This document shows, piece by piece, positions 35,262 through 44,338 of a stretch of DNA of 64,000 nt. The translations under genes were made by a program, and so were the position numbers. The stretch spans positions 7,516,163 through 7,580,162 of the forward strand of contig NZ_CP042425.1 in the NCBI RefSeq assembly GCF_008254045.1, read 5' to 3'. Origin of the DNA: Limnoglobus roseus. Lineage in GTDB: Bacteria > Planctomycetota > Planctomycetia > Gemmatales > Gemmataceae. Each line of letters begins with the position of its first letter. Within the stretch, counting starts at the first letter, position 1. The notes beneath the pieces were generated by a model that saw only the letters and a program-made list of their open reading frames with translations, had not been told where the DNA came from and ran no database searches.

Positions 35262-36071
35262 ATGGACAAGCGATTCGAGTCTCCGCGATTCCCTCGCGCT
35301 TCGGCGTACCATCCCGAGTGGATTCGCGCCAGCGTCAGTGGCGGGCCCAACTCCCTGTGGCTGACCGAGTGGCTCACCGAGGCGATTGAGTTACGGCCGG
35401 GCATGCGTGTGCGGGACCTCGGCTGCGGGCGCGGGGCGTCGTCGATCTTTCTCCGCCGAGAGTTCGGCGTCCAGGTCTGGGCCGCCGACTTGTGGTTCAG
35501 CCCGACGGAAAGACTGGAACGCATTCGGGACGCCGGCGTCGAGGATGGCGTCTTCCCGATCCGGGCCGACGCCCGGTCGCTACCGTTCGCCGCGGAGTTC
35601 TTCGACGCCATCGTCAGCATCGACTCTTTCATGTATTACGGCACCGATGACCTGTTCCTGAGTTCCGTGGCCCGGTTCGTGAAGCCAGGCGGCCCGGTGG
35701 GGATTGCCGCAGCCGGGTTGGTCCGCGAGATCGAGGGGCCTGTCCCCGAAACTCTGCGCGGCTGGTGGGTGCCCGAACTGTGGTGTTTGCACTCGGCCGC
35801 CTGGTGGCGGCGGCACTGGGAGCGGAGCGGGATCGTGGACATCGAGACGGCCGACGCCATGCCCGACGGCTGGAAACTGTGGCGCGACTGGCATGAGGCC
35901 GTCGCCCCCGACAACGTAGCGGAGATCCAGACACTGGAGGCCGATCGGGGCGAAACCCTCGGCTACGTCCGCCTCGTCGGCCGCCGCCGGGCGGACGCCA
36001 AACTGGAGGAGCCGATCGTGTCCGTCCCCGCGGAATACACGAGGGCACCGTTACGACGCGGCGCGGAGTAA
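35262..36071 (+). CDS. Class I SAM-dependent methyltransferase
   Basis: The product has about 269 residues. Motif I is RVRDLGCGRGASSIFLRREF, with the acidic residue of motif II in VWAADLWF, motif III in IRADARSLPFAAEFFDAIVS, and a following segment FVKPGGPVGIAAAGLV. This is a UbiE/Methyltransf_11-type fold. The C-terminal part is Trp-rich (RGWWVPELWCLHSAAWWRRHW), which may form the substrate pocket. ATG 35262 is better spaced from GAGGG (9 nt) than ATG 35256 (3 nt). The substrate cannot be inferred from the context. Confidence 0.88.
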   Translation: MDKRFESPRFPRASAYHPEWIRASVSGGPNSLWLTEWLTEAIELRPGMRVRDLGCGRGASSIFLRREFGVQVWAADLWFSPTERLERIRDAGVEDGVFPIRADARSLPFAAEFFDAIVSIDSFMYYGTDDLFLSSVARFVKPGGPVGIAAAGLVREIEGPVPETLRGWWVPELWCLHSAAWWRRHWERSGIVDIETADAMPDGWKLWRDWHEAVAPDNVAEIQTLEADRGETLGYVRLVGRRRADAKLEEPIVSVPAEYTRAPLRRGAE

Positions 36072-36180
36072 GGCTTTGCGAGTCCGGGGCCGGCCCGCGA
36101 GCAGTCGAGCGAAAGCGTCCGGCCTTTCTACCGGGAACGGCTCGAAGGGGGAAAGGGGCAACATCGCACTCTCGGTACAG

Positions 36181-37155
36181 TCAAGGCGTCATCACGATCG
36201 AACCGACGGTGCGGCGGCCTTCCAGGTCGCGGTGAACCTGCTCTGCACCCGCGAGCGCGTAGCGGTGCCGGATTTCGACCTTCACCTTTCCCTCGCGGAT
36301 CACGTCGAACACGTCCTTGGCAGTCGCTTCCAGGTCTGCCCGCGTGGTCGTGTACGTCGCGAGCGTGGGTCGCGTCAGGTACAGCGACCCTTTCTGCGAG
36401 AGGATGCCGATGTCGAACGGCGTCACCTTCCCGGACGAGTTCCCAAAACTCACCATCAGGCCGAGCGGCTTCAAACAGTCGAGTGAGGAAAGGAACGTGT
36501 CCTTCCCGACCGAGTCGTACACCACCGGCACGCCCGCCCCGCCGGTGATCTCCTTGACTCGCTTCGCCACATCCTCCCGGGTGGACACGATCACGTGTTC
36601 GCACCCGTGCGCCTTCGCAATCCCCGCCTTCTCGTCCGACCCGACGGTGCCGATGACCGTTGCCCCGAGGGCCTTGAGCCACTGGCAGGCGATCAGCCCG
36701 ACCCCGCCGGCGGCCGCGTGGAACAGCACGGCTTCGCCCGCCTTCACCGCGTACGTCCGGCGGATCAGGTATTGGGCGGTCATGCCCTTGAGCATCACGG
36801 CCGCGGCCGTTTCGTCCGCTACGCCGTCCGGGATCGGCACGAGGATGTGGGCCGGGATCAGCCGCACTTCGGAGTACGAGCCCGGCGGGCCACCGGCGTA
36901 GGCCACGCGGTCGCCGGGCTTGACGGCCGTGACGTTCGGCCCAACGGCCTCGACGACCCCGGCGGCCTCGCTCCCCAGCCCGCCCGGCACGGGGATCGGG
37001 TACATCCCCGACCGCTGGTACGTGTCGATGAAGTTGACCCCGACGGCCGTGTGGCGGACGCGGGCCTGGCCCTCACCCGGTTCGCCGACCGTGACGTCTT
37101 CCCAGCGGAGAACCTCGGGGCCGCCCGTGGCGTGGAGTCGAATGGCCTTCGTCAT
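36181..37155 (-). CDS. NADPH:quinone oxidoreductase (zeta-crystallin type MDR)
   Basis: The start at 37155 (MTKAIRLHATGGPEVLRWED) gives 324 residues, the normal length for this family. The GroES-like N-terminal domain includes GVNFIDTYQRSGMYPIPVP and GLGSEAAGVVEAVG; zinc ligands are absent, as expected for quinone reductases. The NADPH-binding Rossmann domain has AAAGGVGLIACQWLKALGA, then VYDSVGKDTF and the closing LEGRRTVGSIVMTP. It should reduce quinones or related carbonyls in the cytosol. It stands alone on the minus strand. Confidence 0.94.
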   Translation of the reverse strand: MTKAIRLHATGGPEVLRWEDVTVGEPGEGQARVRHTAVGVNFIDTYQRSGMYPIPVPGGLGSEAAGVVEAVGPNVTAVKPGDRVAYAGGPPGSYSEVRLIPAHILVPIPDGVADETAAAVMLKGMTAQYLIRRTYAVKAGEAVLFHAAAGGVGLIACQWLKALGATVIGTVGSDEKAGIAKAHGCEHVIVSTREDVAKRVKEITGGAGVPVVYDSVGKDTFLSSLDCLKPLGLMVSFGNSSGKVTPFDIGILSQKGSLYLTRPTLATYTTTRADLEATAKDVFDVIREGKVKVEIRHRYALAGAEQVHRDLEGRRTVGSIVMTP

Positions 37156-37485
37156 GTCATGAATCCTGACGTCGAAATCGGTCGAACGGGCGATCACCCG
37201 CGAAGTGCGAGGCGCCGAGGCTCAGGATACGCCGGGCGGCAGGTCCGGACATCGGGCGACCACCGCTGTTGGAATCGCCCGGGCCGCCGAGAATCATCGT
37301 CACCGCACGGCCCCTCTCCATGCCGACCAAGAACTCAGGACGCACGAACACGGATCACGTGAAGCTCGGAATCGCAAGGCGCGGTCGTGTCCCGCATGGG
37401 CGGCCTCACGGCCTTGTGCGGTCCGGCGCTTGTGCCCCAACAACCAGGGGAGCCAGGGGAGCCCCTTCAGCCCGTCCGGGTCAAC

Positions 37486-37674
37486 ATGGCCATCACCGAG
37501 GACCGCATCCGCCGCGGGGTGTTCACCCGCGTCCCGCAACTGGAGCGGGCCATCCACGACTACCTGGCCGAGCACAACACGAATCCCAAGCCGTTCGTCT
37601 GGACCGCCGACGCCGACTCCATCCTCGACCGCCTCAAGCGGGTTATTCAAAGGACTTCGGACTCAGGACACTAG
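37486..37674 (+). pseudogene. IS630-family transposase, C-terminal remnant
   Basis: About 60 codons read TEDRIRRGVF, QLERAIHDYLAEHN and PKPFVWTADADSILDRLKR. This is the conserved end of IS630 transposases, after the third catalytic acidic residue. Nothing recognisable as the rest of the transposase precedes it in any frame. The 330 bp before it (37156-37485) hold no other gene. ACTCAGGAC occurs at 37333-37341 and 37661-37669, flanking the scrap. Confidence 0.75.
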
Positions 37675-37827
37675 AACCGATTCACAATCCCACCGATGTC
37701 AAAAATGACCGGACAGTCAGAGCAGACCAAACTTCCACCTACCGCATCGCCGCAAGCCTGTTAAAGTAACTGAACCTACCGCCGATTCGCCCGGCCCTGA
37801 GTTGAGCGACAAGCTCAAGTATTTGTT

Positions 37828-39234
37828 ATGCACCCTCGCAACCCTGCTACTTCTCGATTCCGTTGGCTCGTCCTCACCGCGTTCCTACTTGGGGTAGCCG
37901 CTGGCGGGTGGTACGTCTTCGGTCGTAGTCAGCCGGCCATCGGCCGGGACGCGAACCCCGGTGGCAACGGCGATACGGCCGTGCGGGTCGAAGTCGCTGC
38001 CCCGAAGCTCGGCGGCATCGACCGCATTTGTGTGCAACCCGGCACCATCGAGCCGTTCGAGTCGGCCGACCTGTACGCCAAAGTGTCAGGCTTTCTGCTG
38101 GAACGCCGGGTGGACATCGGCAGCCACGTCAAAGAGGGAGACGTTCTCGCGAAAATCTCCGTCCCCGAGTACGAGAAGCAGGTCGAGAAGGACACGGCCG
38201 AGGTGCGGCGGGCCGAGGCGAAGGTCGTCCAGATGAAGGCGGCCGTGCAGTCGGCCGAGGCCGACCTGCGGAGCGCGACGGCCCTCGTCGCACTGTCGCA
38301 AGCGGAACAGAAGAGCAAGACGTCGTACCGGTCGTACCGCCAGAAGCAGCGGGAGCGGATCAAGGGTCTGTTCGCACAACAAGCCATCGACGCGAAGTTG
38401 GTGGACGAGCAGGAAGACCAGTACGAGGCGGCCTTCTCCGCGGAACTGGCGGCCGGCGAGGCGGTGAACGCGGCCAAGCAAAAGGAAGCCGCCGCCCGGT
38501 CGAAGGTCGATCAGGCGAAGGCCGACGAGAAGTACGCCGACGCCGAGGTGGCGGTGGCCAAGGCGATGCTCGACAAGTCCACGGTGCTACTCGGCTATAC
38601 GCTCATCAAGTCGCCGTACACCGGCGTCGTCACGCACCGGAACTTCAATCGCGGTGACTTCATCCGGTCGGCCGACGCCGGCGGCGAACGGGTGCCGTTG
38701 CTGTCGGTCGAGCGGACGGAAACGATGCGGGTCATCGTGCAAGTGCCCGACCGTGACGTGCCCTACGTCAACGTCGGCGACCCGGCCGTCATCGAGATCG
38801 ACGCCCTACCGGGGACGGTCCTGCAAACCACGTCCGCCCACAACGTCGAGGTCAGTCGCACGTCGGACTCGGAAGACCCGCACACGCGGACGATGCGGAC
38901 CGAGATCGACGTGCTGAACCCCGAAGGCAAACTCCGCCGCGGGATGTACGGCAACGTCACCCTAATGCTGAACGTCGGTGCGACGAATGCCGTCCGGGTG
39001 CCGTCCGGGGCGATCGTGAAACGCGGCGACGCCGGCAAAGGGGCCGTCCGCGTGGTCCGCGACGGGCACATCGCGACCGTGCCCGTGACCGTCGGCACCG
39101 ACAACGGCGTCGAGGCCGAGGTGCTGAAGGGCCTGACGACGGCCGATAAGGTGGTGGTCCGCACGACGACGACTGTCGAGGACGGGGCTGCCGTCACGAC
39201 GAGCGAAGCGAAGCCGCAAGCCGCCGGGCACTAA
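37828..39234 (+). CDS. RND efflux periplasmic adaptor (membrane fusion protein)
   Basis: This 468-residue adaptor has an N-terminal membrane anchor (RFRWLVLTAFLLGVAAGGWYVF). A lipoyl/barrel-sandwich half follows (ADLYAKVSGFLLERRVDIGS, VKEGDVLAKISVPEYEKQVE), then a long alpha-helical hairpin rich in Ala, Glu and Lys (about 115-270), the second barrel half (STVLLGYTLIKSPYTGVVTH), a beta-barrel (PLLSVERTETMRVIVQVPD) and a membrane-proximal domain (IVKRGDAGKGAVRVVRDG). It links the pump in the next gene to an outer membrane channel. A palindromic repeat lies between the two genes. Confidence 0.94.
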   Translation: MHPRNPATSRFRWLVLTAFLLGVAAGGWYVFGRSQPAIGRDANPGGNGDTAVRVEVAAPKLGGIDRICVQPGTIEPFESADLYAKVSGFLLERRVDIGSHVKEGDVLAKISVPEYEKQVEKDTAEVRRAEAKVVQMKAAVQSAEADLRSATALVALSQAEQKSKTSYRSYRQKQRERIKGLFAQQAIDAKLVDEQEDQYEAAFSAELAAGEAVNAAKQKEAAARSKVDQAKADEKYADAEVAVAKAMLDKSTVLLGYTLIKSPYTGVVTHRNFNRGDFIRSADAGGERVPLLSVERTETMRVIVQVPDRDVPYVNVGDPAVIEIDALPGTVLQTTSAHNVEVSRTSDSEDPHTRTMRTEIDVLNPEGKLRRGMYGNVTLMLNVGATNAVRVPSGAIVKRGDAGKGAVRVVRDGHIATVPVTVGTDNGVEAEVLKGLTTADKVVVRTTTTVEDGAAVTTSEAKPQAAGH

Positions 39235-39249
39235 CCTCCCCATCGTACC

Positions 39250-39334
39250 AACGGCGAGCGGCCCGGCGTGAGCGGGCCGTGTCTGGACACGCTCACACAA
39301 GACAAGGCCCGCTCACGCCGGGCCGCTCGCCGTT
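39250..39334. repeat. Long palindromic repeat, copy 1 (upstream of RND pump)
   Basis: The 35-nt arms are 39250-39284 and 39300-39334, with one mismatch and a 15-nt centre. The shared core is GGCGAGCGGCCCGGCGTGAG followed by CGGGCC. A near-identical copy occurs at 42720-42799 and a partial one at 34239-34260. Confidence 0.9.
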
Positions 39335-39360
39335 GACGCTGCAAACTCTTCGAGAACTCC

Positions 39361-42300
39361 ATGACCGGCCTTATTCGCTTCTCGCTCGGCAACCCGCGGG
39401 CGATCACGGTGCTGATGTTCACCATCGCGTTCGGCGGGCTCGCGTCCGTGGCCGTCATCCCGGCCGACATCCTGCCCGTGTACAAGAGTCCGGCCGTGCA
39501 GGTGCTCACCTTCTACGGCGGCATGTCGGCCACGAACGTCGAAGCCGACATCACGTCGCGGATGGAACGCTGGACCGGGCAGGCGGCCGGCACCCAGCGG
39601 CAAGAGTCGCGGTCCATCGTCGGCGCGAGCATCATCCGCAATTACTACTCCGACGACACCGACCCAAGCTCCGCCCTCACGCAAGTGAACTCGCTGGCCA
39701 CGGCCTCCATTCCGACGCTGCCGCCGGGCACCCTGCCGCCGGTCATCCTGCCGTACGACCCGACGAGCGCCACGCCGGTCGGCCTCGTCGCCCTCAACAG
39801 CACGACGCAGGGCGAATCGATCCTGTTCGACACCGCCCGCTACCAGGTGCGGAACATGATCATGGCCTCGCCGGGCGCGAACGCGCCGGTCGTGTACGGC
39901 GGCAAGGCCCGCACGGTGCTCGCGTACCTCGACCGCGGCCGGTTGCAGGCCCGCAACCTGTCGCCGACGGACGTGATGGACGCCCTTGACCGGTCGAACA
40001 TCTTCCTGCCGGCCGGCGACGCCAAGCTCGGCGGAACCGACTACGCCCTCGACTCCAACTCCATGTACGAACTCGTCGACCGCATGGGCGACATTCCGGT
40101 GCGGTCGGACGCGAAGGGCGTGGTCTTCCTTAAGGACGTGGCCACGCCGAAGGACGCCAGCCTCGTGCAAACGAGCGTGGTCCGCGTCGACACCCGCCGC
40201 CAGGTGTACATCCCCGTCTACCGGCAGCAGGGGTCGAGCACGCTCGGAGTGGTCGAGAACCTGAAGGCGAACCTGCCCGACATGAAGGCCCGACTCACGA
40301 CGCCGGACGTGGACCTGAAGCTCGTCTTCGACCAGTCGGTGTACGTGAAGAACGCCATCGCGAGCCTTGCGGAAGAGGGCATCCTCGGGGCGATTTTGTG
40401 TTCGCTCGTCATCCTCGTCTTCCTCGGCGAATGGCGGATGACGGTCATCGCCGTCATCACCGTGCCGGTCGCCGTGCTGGGCGCGATTGCCGCCCTGTTC
40501 GGCCTCGGCCAGTCGATCAACGTGATGACGCTCGCCGGCCTCGCGCTGGCCATCGGGCCGCTCGTGGACAGTGCGATCGTCGCCCTCGAAAACACGCACC
40601 GGCACCTCGGCCTCGGGGCCACGCCGCGGCAGGCGGCGTACCTCGGCGCGAGCGAAGTCGCCGGCCCGGCGTTCGCGGCCACGCTCTGCACGCTGCTCGT
40701 GCTCGCCCCGCTCGTGCTCATTCCCGGCCTCGGCGCGTTCCTGTTCAAGCCGATGTTCCTGGCCCTCACGTTCGCCGTGCTCATCGCCTACGCGATGTCG
40801 CTGAGTTTCGTGCCAACGCGGTGTGCGGCCTGGATGAAGGCCCACACTTCGGCCCACCCGGTCGAATCGCACGACGTGAACTACGAACACCGTAACCCGC
40901 ACGAACACGACGAGCCGACGGGGTTGTTCGGCCGGGCGTTCGCGAAGTGGGAAGCCGTCCTGGACGCCGGCATCCGCGGCTACACCCGACTGCTCGGCGG
41001 CGTCCTGCAAGCCCGCGGCTTCGTCATCGGTGGGGCGTTCGCCGCGTTAGCCGCCACGCTCGTGATCCTGGGCCCGCAACTCCGCCGCGAGTTCTTCCCG
41101 GAGGTGGACGCCGGCTCGTTCGAAATCTACGCCCGGTGCCCGTCGGGGACACGGATCGAGGTGACGGAAGGGTACGTCGAGGCGGTCGAGAAGTACGTGA
41201 AGGCGAAGACCGGCCGCGACCTGGAACTGGTCATCAGCGAACTCGGCCTGACGGCCGACTGGTCGGCCGCGTTCACGCCGAACAGCGGGCCGATGGACGC
41301 CGTCGTGAAGGTGCAACTGAAGGCCGAGCGACATGCGTCGGCCCAGGAGTACGTGGACGTTCTGCGGCACGGGTTCCGCGACGACCCGGAGTTCGGCGAG
41401 TTGCTGAAGAAGGTGTTCGAGGAGAAGCAGGCGGCCGGGCAGTTGCCGGCCGGGGTGCCGCCGTTCACGCGGGACACGCTGGAGTTCGCCTTCGACGCCG
41501 GCGGCATGATCCGCTCGGCCATGAACGAGGGCCGCTCGACACCACTGAACGTCCGCATCCTAGGCAAGAATCAGTCGAAGTGCCGGGCCGTGGGCGAGAA
41601 GATTCTGGCCGAAGTGAAGGGCGTGGACGGCGTGGTGGACGCTCGCATCATCCAGCGGTTGGATTACCCGCTGTACACCATCGACGTGGACCGCACGAAG
41701 GCCGCGTCGCTCGGCCTCAACCAGATGGAGGTGATGAAGAACGTCATCGCCGCGTTCAACAGCAGCATTCAGTTCAACAAGAAGAACTTCTGGATCGACC
41801 CGGTCAGCCACAACCAGTACTACGTCGGCGTGCAGTACCCCGAGGGCGACATCAGCACGCTGGAAACGCTGATGGACGTGCCGATCACCAGCCCGACGCA
41901 GAAGAAGTCGATCCCGCTGCGGACGATCGCCACTCTGCGGCGGAAAAACGTGCCGTCGGAGATCGTGCACAACAACCTGCAATCGACGATCGACCTGACG
42001 ATGGGCGTGTACGGCCGCGACCTGGGGCACGTGGCCGAGGACGTGGAGGCGATCGTGGCGAAGTACGGCCAGGAGCGGCCGGGCGGCGGGTGGGTGCCGT
42101 TCGACCCGACCGACGCCGACCACAAGCCGATGGAGGGGGCGAAGATCAACCTGAGCGGCGAGTACCAGAAGATGCAGACGACGTTCCGCTACCAGGCGAT
42201 GGGCATGGCCGCGGCCGTGGTGCTGATCTACTTCCTGCTCGTAGCCCTGTTCAAGAGCTACGTCACGCCGGTCGTGGTGCTGTCGGCCGTGCCGATCGGC

Positions 42301-42714
42301 CTGATCGGCGTGGTGCTGGTGTTGTTCGTCACAGGTACGGCGCTCAACATCCAGTCGCTACTCGGCGTGATCTTCATGGTCGGCATCGTGGTGTCGAACA
42401 CGGTCTTGCTGACCGACTTCGCGACGAACTTGCAGAAGACCGAGAAGCTGCTGCCGACCGAGGCGATCCGTCGGGCGGCGGCCATTCGCGTGCGGCCGGT
42501 TGTGATGACGGCCCTGGCGACGTTCTTCGCGCTCATCCCCATGTCGCTGGGCCTGGAGCGCGGCAGCGAGGCGAACGCCCCGCTCGGCCGGGCCGTCCTC
42601 GGCGGGCTAGTGGCCGGCCTGCTGACGACGTTGTTCGTGGTGCCGTGCGTGTACTCGCTGGTGGTACCGAAGAAATTTGACGACGCGGCAAACGAGGAAC
42701 CGCTGCCGGGATGA
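39361..42714 (+). CDS. RND efflux transporter permease
   Basis: This is a full-length 1117-residue pump with the usual twofold layout: TM1 near 15-33, a large porter domain, TM2-6 around 340-500, a second porter domain, and TM8-12 after about 940. The second half includes GVIFMVGIVVSNTVLLTDFA and RPVVMTALATFFALIPMS. In TM4 the proton-relay motif is GPLVDSAIVALEN, so only the first Asp of the usual Asp-Asp pair is kept. The TM10 Lys of AcrB is also absent (GIVVSNTV), as in several non-AcrB subfamilies. A hydrophilic His-rich loop (HTSAHPVESHDVNYEHRN-like, nt 40845-40910) follows TM6. With the adaptor upstream it should export small molecules or metals; the His-rich loop makes metal handling worth testing. 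Confidence 0.95.
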   Translation: MTGLIRFSLGNPRAITVLMFTIAFGGLASVAVIPADILPVYKSPAVQVLTFYGGMSATNVEADITSRMERWTGQAAGTQRQESRSIVGASIIRNYYSDDTDPSSALTQVNSLATASIPTLPPGTLPPVILPYDPTSATPVGLVALNSTTQGESILFDTARYQVRNMIMASPGANAPVVYGGKARTVLAYLDRGRLQARNLSPTDVMDALDRSNIFLPAGDAKLGGTDYALDSNSMYELVDRMGDIPVRSDAKGVVFLKDVATPKDASLVQTSVVRVDTRRQVYIPVYRQQGSSTLGVVENLKANLPDMKARLTTPDVDLKLVFDQSVYVKNAIASLAEEGILGAILCSLVILVFLGEWRMTVIAVITVPVAVLGAIAALFGLGQSINVMTLAGLALAIGPLVDSAIVALENTHRHLGLGATPRQAAYLGASEVAGPAFAATLCTLLVLAPLVLIPGLGAFLFKPMFLALTFAVLIAYAMSLSFVPTRCAAWMKAHTSAHPVESHDVNYEHRNPHEHDEPTGLFGRAFAKWEAVLDAGIRGYTRLLGGVLQARGFVIGGAFAALAATLVILGPQLRREFFPEVDAGSFEIYARCPSGTRIEVTEGYVEAVEKYVKAKTGRDLELVISELGLTADWSAAFTPNSGPMDAVVKVQLKAERHASAQEYVDVLRHGFRDDPEFGELLKKVFEEKQAAGQLPAGVPPFTRDTLEFAFDAGGMIRSAMNEGRSTPLNVRILGKNQSKCRAVGEKILAEVKGVDGVVDARIIQRLDYPLYTIDVDRTKAASLGLNQMEVMKNVIAAFNSSIQFNKKNFWIDPVSHNQYYVGVQYPEGDISTLETLMDVPITSPTQKKSIPLRTIATLRRKNVPSEIVHNNLQSTIDLTMGVYGRDLGHVAEDVEAIVAKYGQERPGGGWVPFDPTDADHKPMEGAKINLSGEYQKMQTTFRYQAMGMAAAVVLIYFLLVALFKSYVTPVVVLSAVPIGLIGVVLVLFVTGTALNIQSLLGVIFMVGIVVSNTVLLTDFATNLQKTEKLLPTEAIRRAAAIRVRPVVMTALATFFALIPMSLGLERGSEANAPLGRAVLGGLVAGLLTTLFVVPCVYSLVVPKKFDDAANEEPLPG

Positions 42715-42719
42715 ATCTT

Positions 42720-42799
42720 GGCGAGCGGCCCGACGTAAGCGGGCCGTGTCTTGAGAGAGCCTGCTCCAGACACGGCCCGCTTACGTCGGGCCGCTCGCC
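42720..42799. repeat. Long palindromic repeat, copy 2 (between convergent RND and TolC genes)
   Basis: The 32-nt arms are perfect: 42720-42751 and 42768-42799, with a 16-nt centre. The core is GGCGAGCGGCCCGACGTAAG followed by CGGGCCGTGTCT, two base changes from copy 1, both compensated in the opposite arm. It fills the entire space between two gene ends and could act as a bidirectional terminator. Confidence 0.92.
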
Positions 42800-42800
42800 T

Positions 42801-44294
42801 TCAATTCTGTCGCGGCGTTTCGCCGACCGCGGCCAACAGTCGGAACTGGGCCGCGTCGAACGCCGCGACCGCGCGGATTAACTCCTGCCGGGCGTCGAGC
42901 AGCAAGTTGAAGCTGTCCAGCACTTCCAGCGGCCGGCCCTGGCCCTGCGTGATCCGCTCGCGGTCGAGCGAGAAACCCTCCTCTGCAGTCGCGACGGCCC
43001 CCTTCGCGGTGTCGATCTGCCGGGCCGCGGCCTGAGCGTCGGCGAGGGCGGCGGCCACTTCCTGACGGATGTCGTTGACGGCCGTGTTGAAAGTGGCGAC
43101 CGTCGCCCCGAGGACCGCGTTCGCTTGTCGGACCCTGGCCCGCGTGCCGAGGCCGAAGTTCTCGACCGACCAGATCGCGGCCACGTCGAAGTCGGTGCGG
43201 GCCTGCAGCGGGCCGAACTCCGGCGACACCTGGTTGCTGCCGCCGCCGAACCCGCCGCCGCTGAACCCGACGGCCACGGTCGGCAGCCACGGCCGCGTCT
43301 TCTCCTGCTTCACCCGCGTGCGGGCGGCGGCGATGTCGGCCGTGCGGGCGTACACTTCGGGACGGGCTTCGATGGCTCGCTTCAGCAACTCGTCGAGCAG
43401 CGACTCCTCCGACACGAACCGCACCGGCACCGCGAGCGTGTCCGCGGGTGTGTGCAAACGCACCGTTGGGTCGAGGTTCAACAGCCGGCACAGCCGGGCC
43501 GAGGCCACGCCCACGTCTTCCTCGGCTTGACCGACGCGACGGCGGAGCAGTTCCGCGTTGGCGGCCGCCCGGTTGGCGTCGCCGGCCCGCCCCTGGCCCT
43601 TCTGCGCGTAGACAGCCGTCAGGCGGGCGACATCGCCCACGTCGGCGGTCGCCCGCGTTAGCACGTCGAGCCGGGCCTCGGCCGCGACGAGTTCGAGGTA
43701 CGTCGTCGCCACGTCGCGAAGCACAGCGTTCTGCACCGCGTGGGCCGTGGACTGCGAGCCGAACACCCGCTGAGCGGCGGCGAGCGGTTCGTACACGGCG
43801 TCGCCGAGGTGGACGAACAGTTGCACGCCGGGGACCGACACGGTGCCGCTGGCGAGTGCCCCTACGCCGCCGCCGACGTACACACTCTGACTGTTCAGGT
43901 TGCGAATGACGCCGGTGCCGCCCTGGAGCGTGCCCCGGTGGACGCGGACATTCACCCCGGCGTTCAGGTGCGGCAACCGCAGGGCGTCGGCCGCGAGTTG
44001 ATCGGCGAGGGCTTGCCGGATCTGTTCGCGGGCGAGGTTGATTGTCGGGTTCTCGACGCCCGCGAGCCGCAGGGCCGTGCCGAGGTCGATGGGGCTTTCT
44101 CGCAACGGCACGCCATCGGCCGCGAGAACCGGCGGCGTACTCGCCGGTGTTTCGTACTTCGCCTGCACGACTGCCGTCGTGGCGGCCGGCTTCCGAACGT
44201 ATCGCGCCTGGAACGCCGATAACGGTTCAGCCGTCGGCGTGGTCTGACATCCCGCCGCGAAGAGCACCGTCACGCCGAGTAACAGAATCCGCAT
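42801..44294 (-). CDS. TolC-family outer membrane channel lipoprotein
   Basis: The start at 44294 has a GGAGGGGGG ribosome site and gives 497 residues. The signal peptide ends in a good lipobox (LFAAGC, Cys-16). The chain has the two structural repeats of outer membrane efflux proteins: long helices with heptad Ala/Leu patterns (INLAREQIRQALADQLAADA; AEARLDVLTRATADVGDVAR), with beta segments such as LPHLNAGVNVRVHRG and PWLPTVAVGFSGGGFGGGSN. It lies 44 bp downstream of a paralogous TolC-like gene and faces the RND pump tail to tail. It is a likely exit duct for the pump or for the now broken ABC exporter upstream. Confidence 0.92.
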   Translation of the reverse strand: MRILLLGVTVLFAAGCQTTPTAEPLSAFQARYVRKPAATTAVVQAKYETPASTPPVLAADGVPLRESPIDLGTALRLAGVENPTINLAREQIRQALADQLAADALRLPHLNAGVNVRVHRGTLQGGTGVIRNLNSQSVYVGGGVGALASGTVSVPGVQLFVHLGDAVYEPLAAAQRVFGSQSTAHAVQNAVLRDVATTYLELVAAEARLDVLTRATADVGDVARLTAVYAQKGQGRAGDANRAAANAELLRRRVGQAEEDVGVASARLCRLLNLDPTVRLHTPADTLAVPVRFVSEESLLDELLKRAIEARPEVYARTADIAAARTRVKQEKTRPWLPTVAVGFSGGGFGGGSNQVSPEFGPLQARTDFDVAAIWSVENFGLGTRARVRQANAVLGATVATFNTAVNDIRQEVAAALADAQAAARQIDTAKGAVATAEEGFSLDRERITQGQGRPLEVLDSFNLLLDARQELIRAVAAFDAAQFRLLAAVGETPRQN

Positions 44295-44338
44295 CGCCAC
44301 CCCCCTCCCCAGTTCCGAGCCTTGCGTTCGGGCGGGGA

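Noticed and set aside
37156..37674. Complete insertion sequence around the IS630 scrap
   Set aside because: Only the last 60 codons of the transposase are recognisable, and no terminal inverted repeats pair up around it. The 9-bp ACTCAGGAC repeat is too short to define ends.
39313..41010. Minus-strand frame of 565 codons opposite the RND pump
   Set aside because: Composition is His/Arg/Glu-rich noise antisense to a well-conserved pump.
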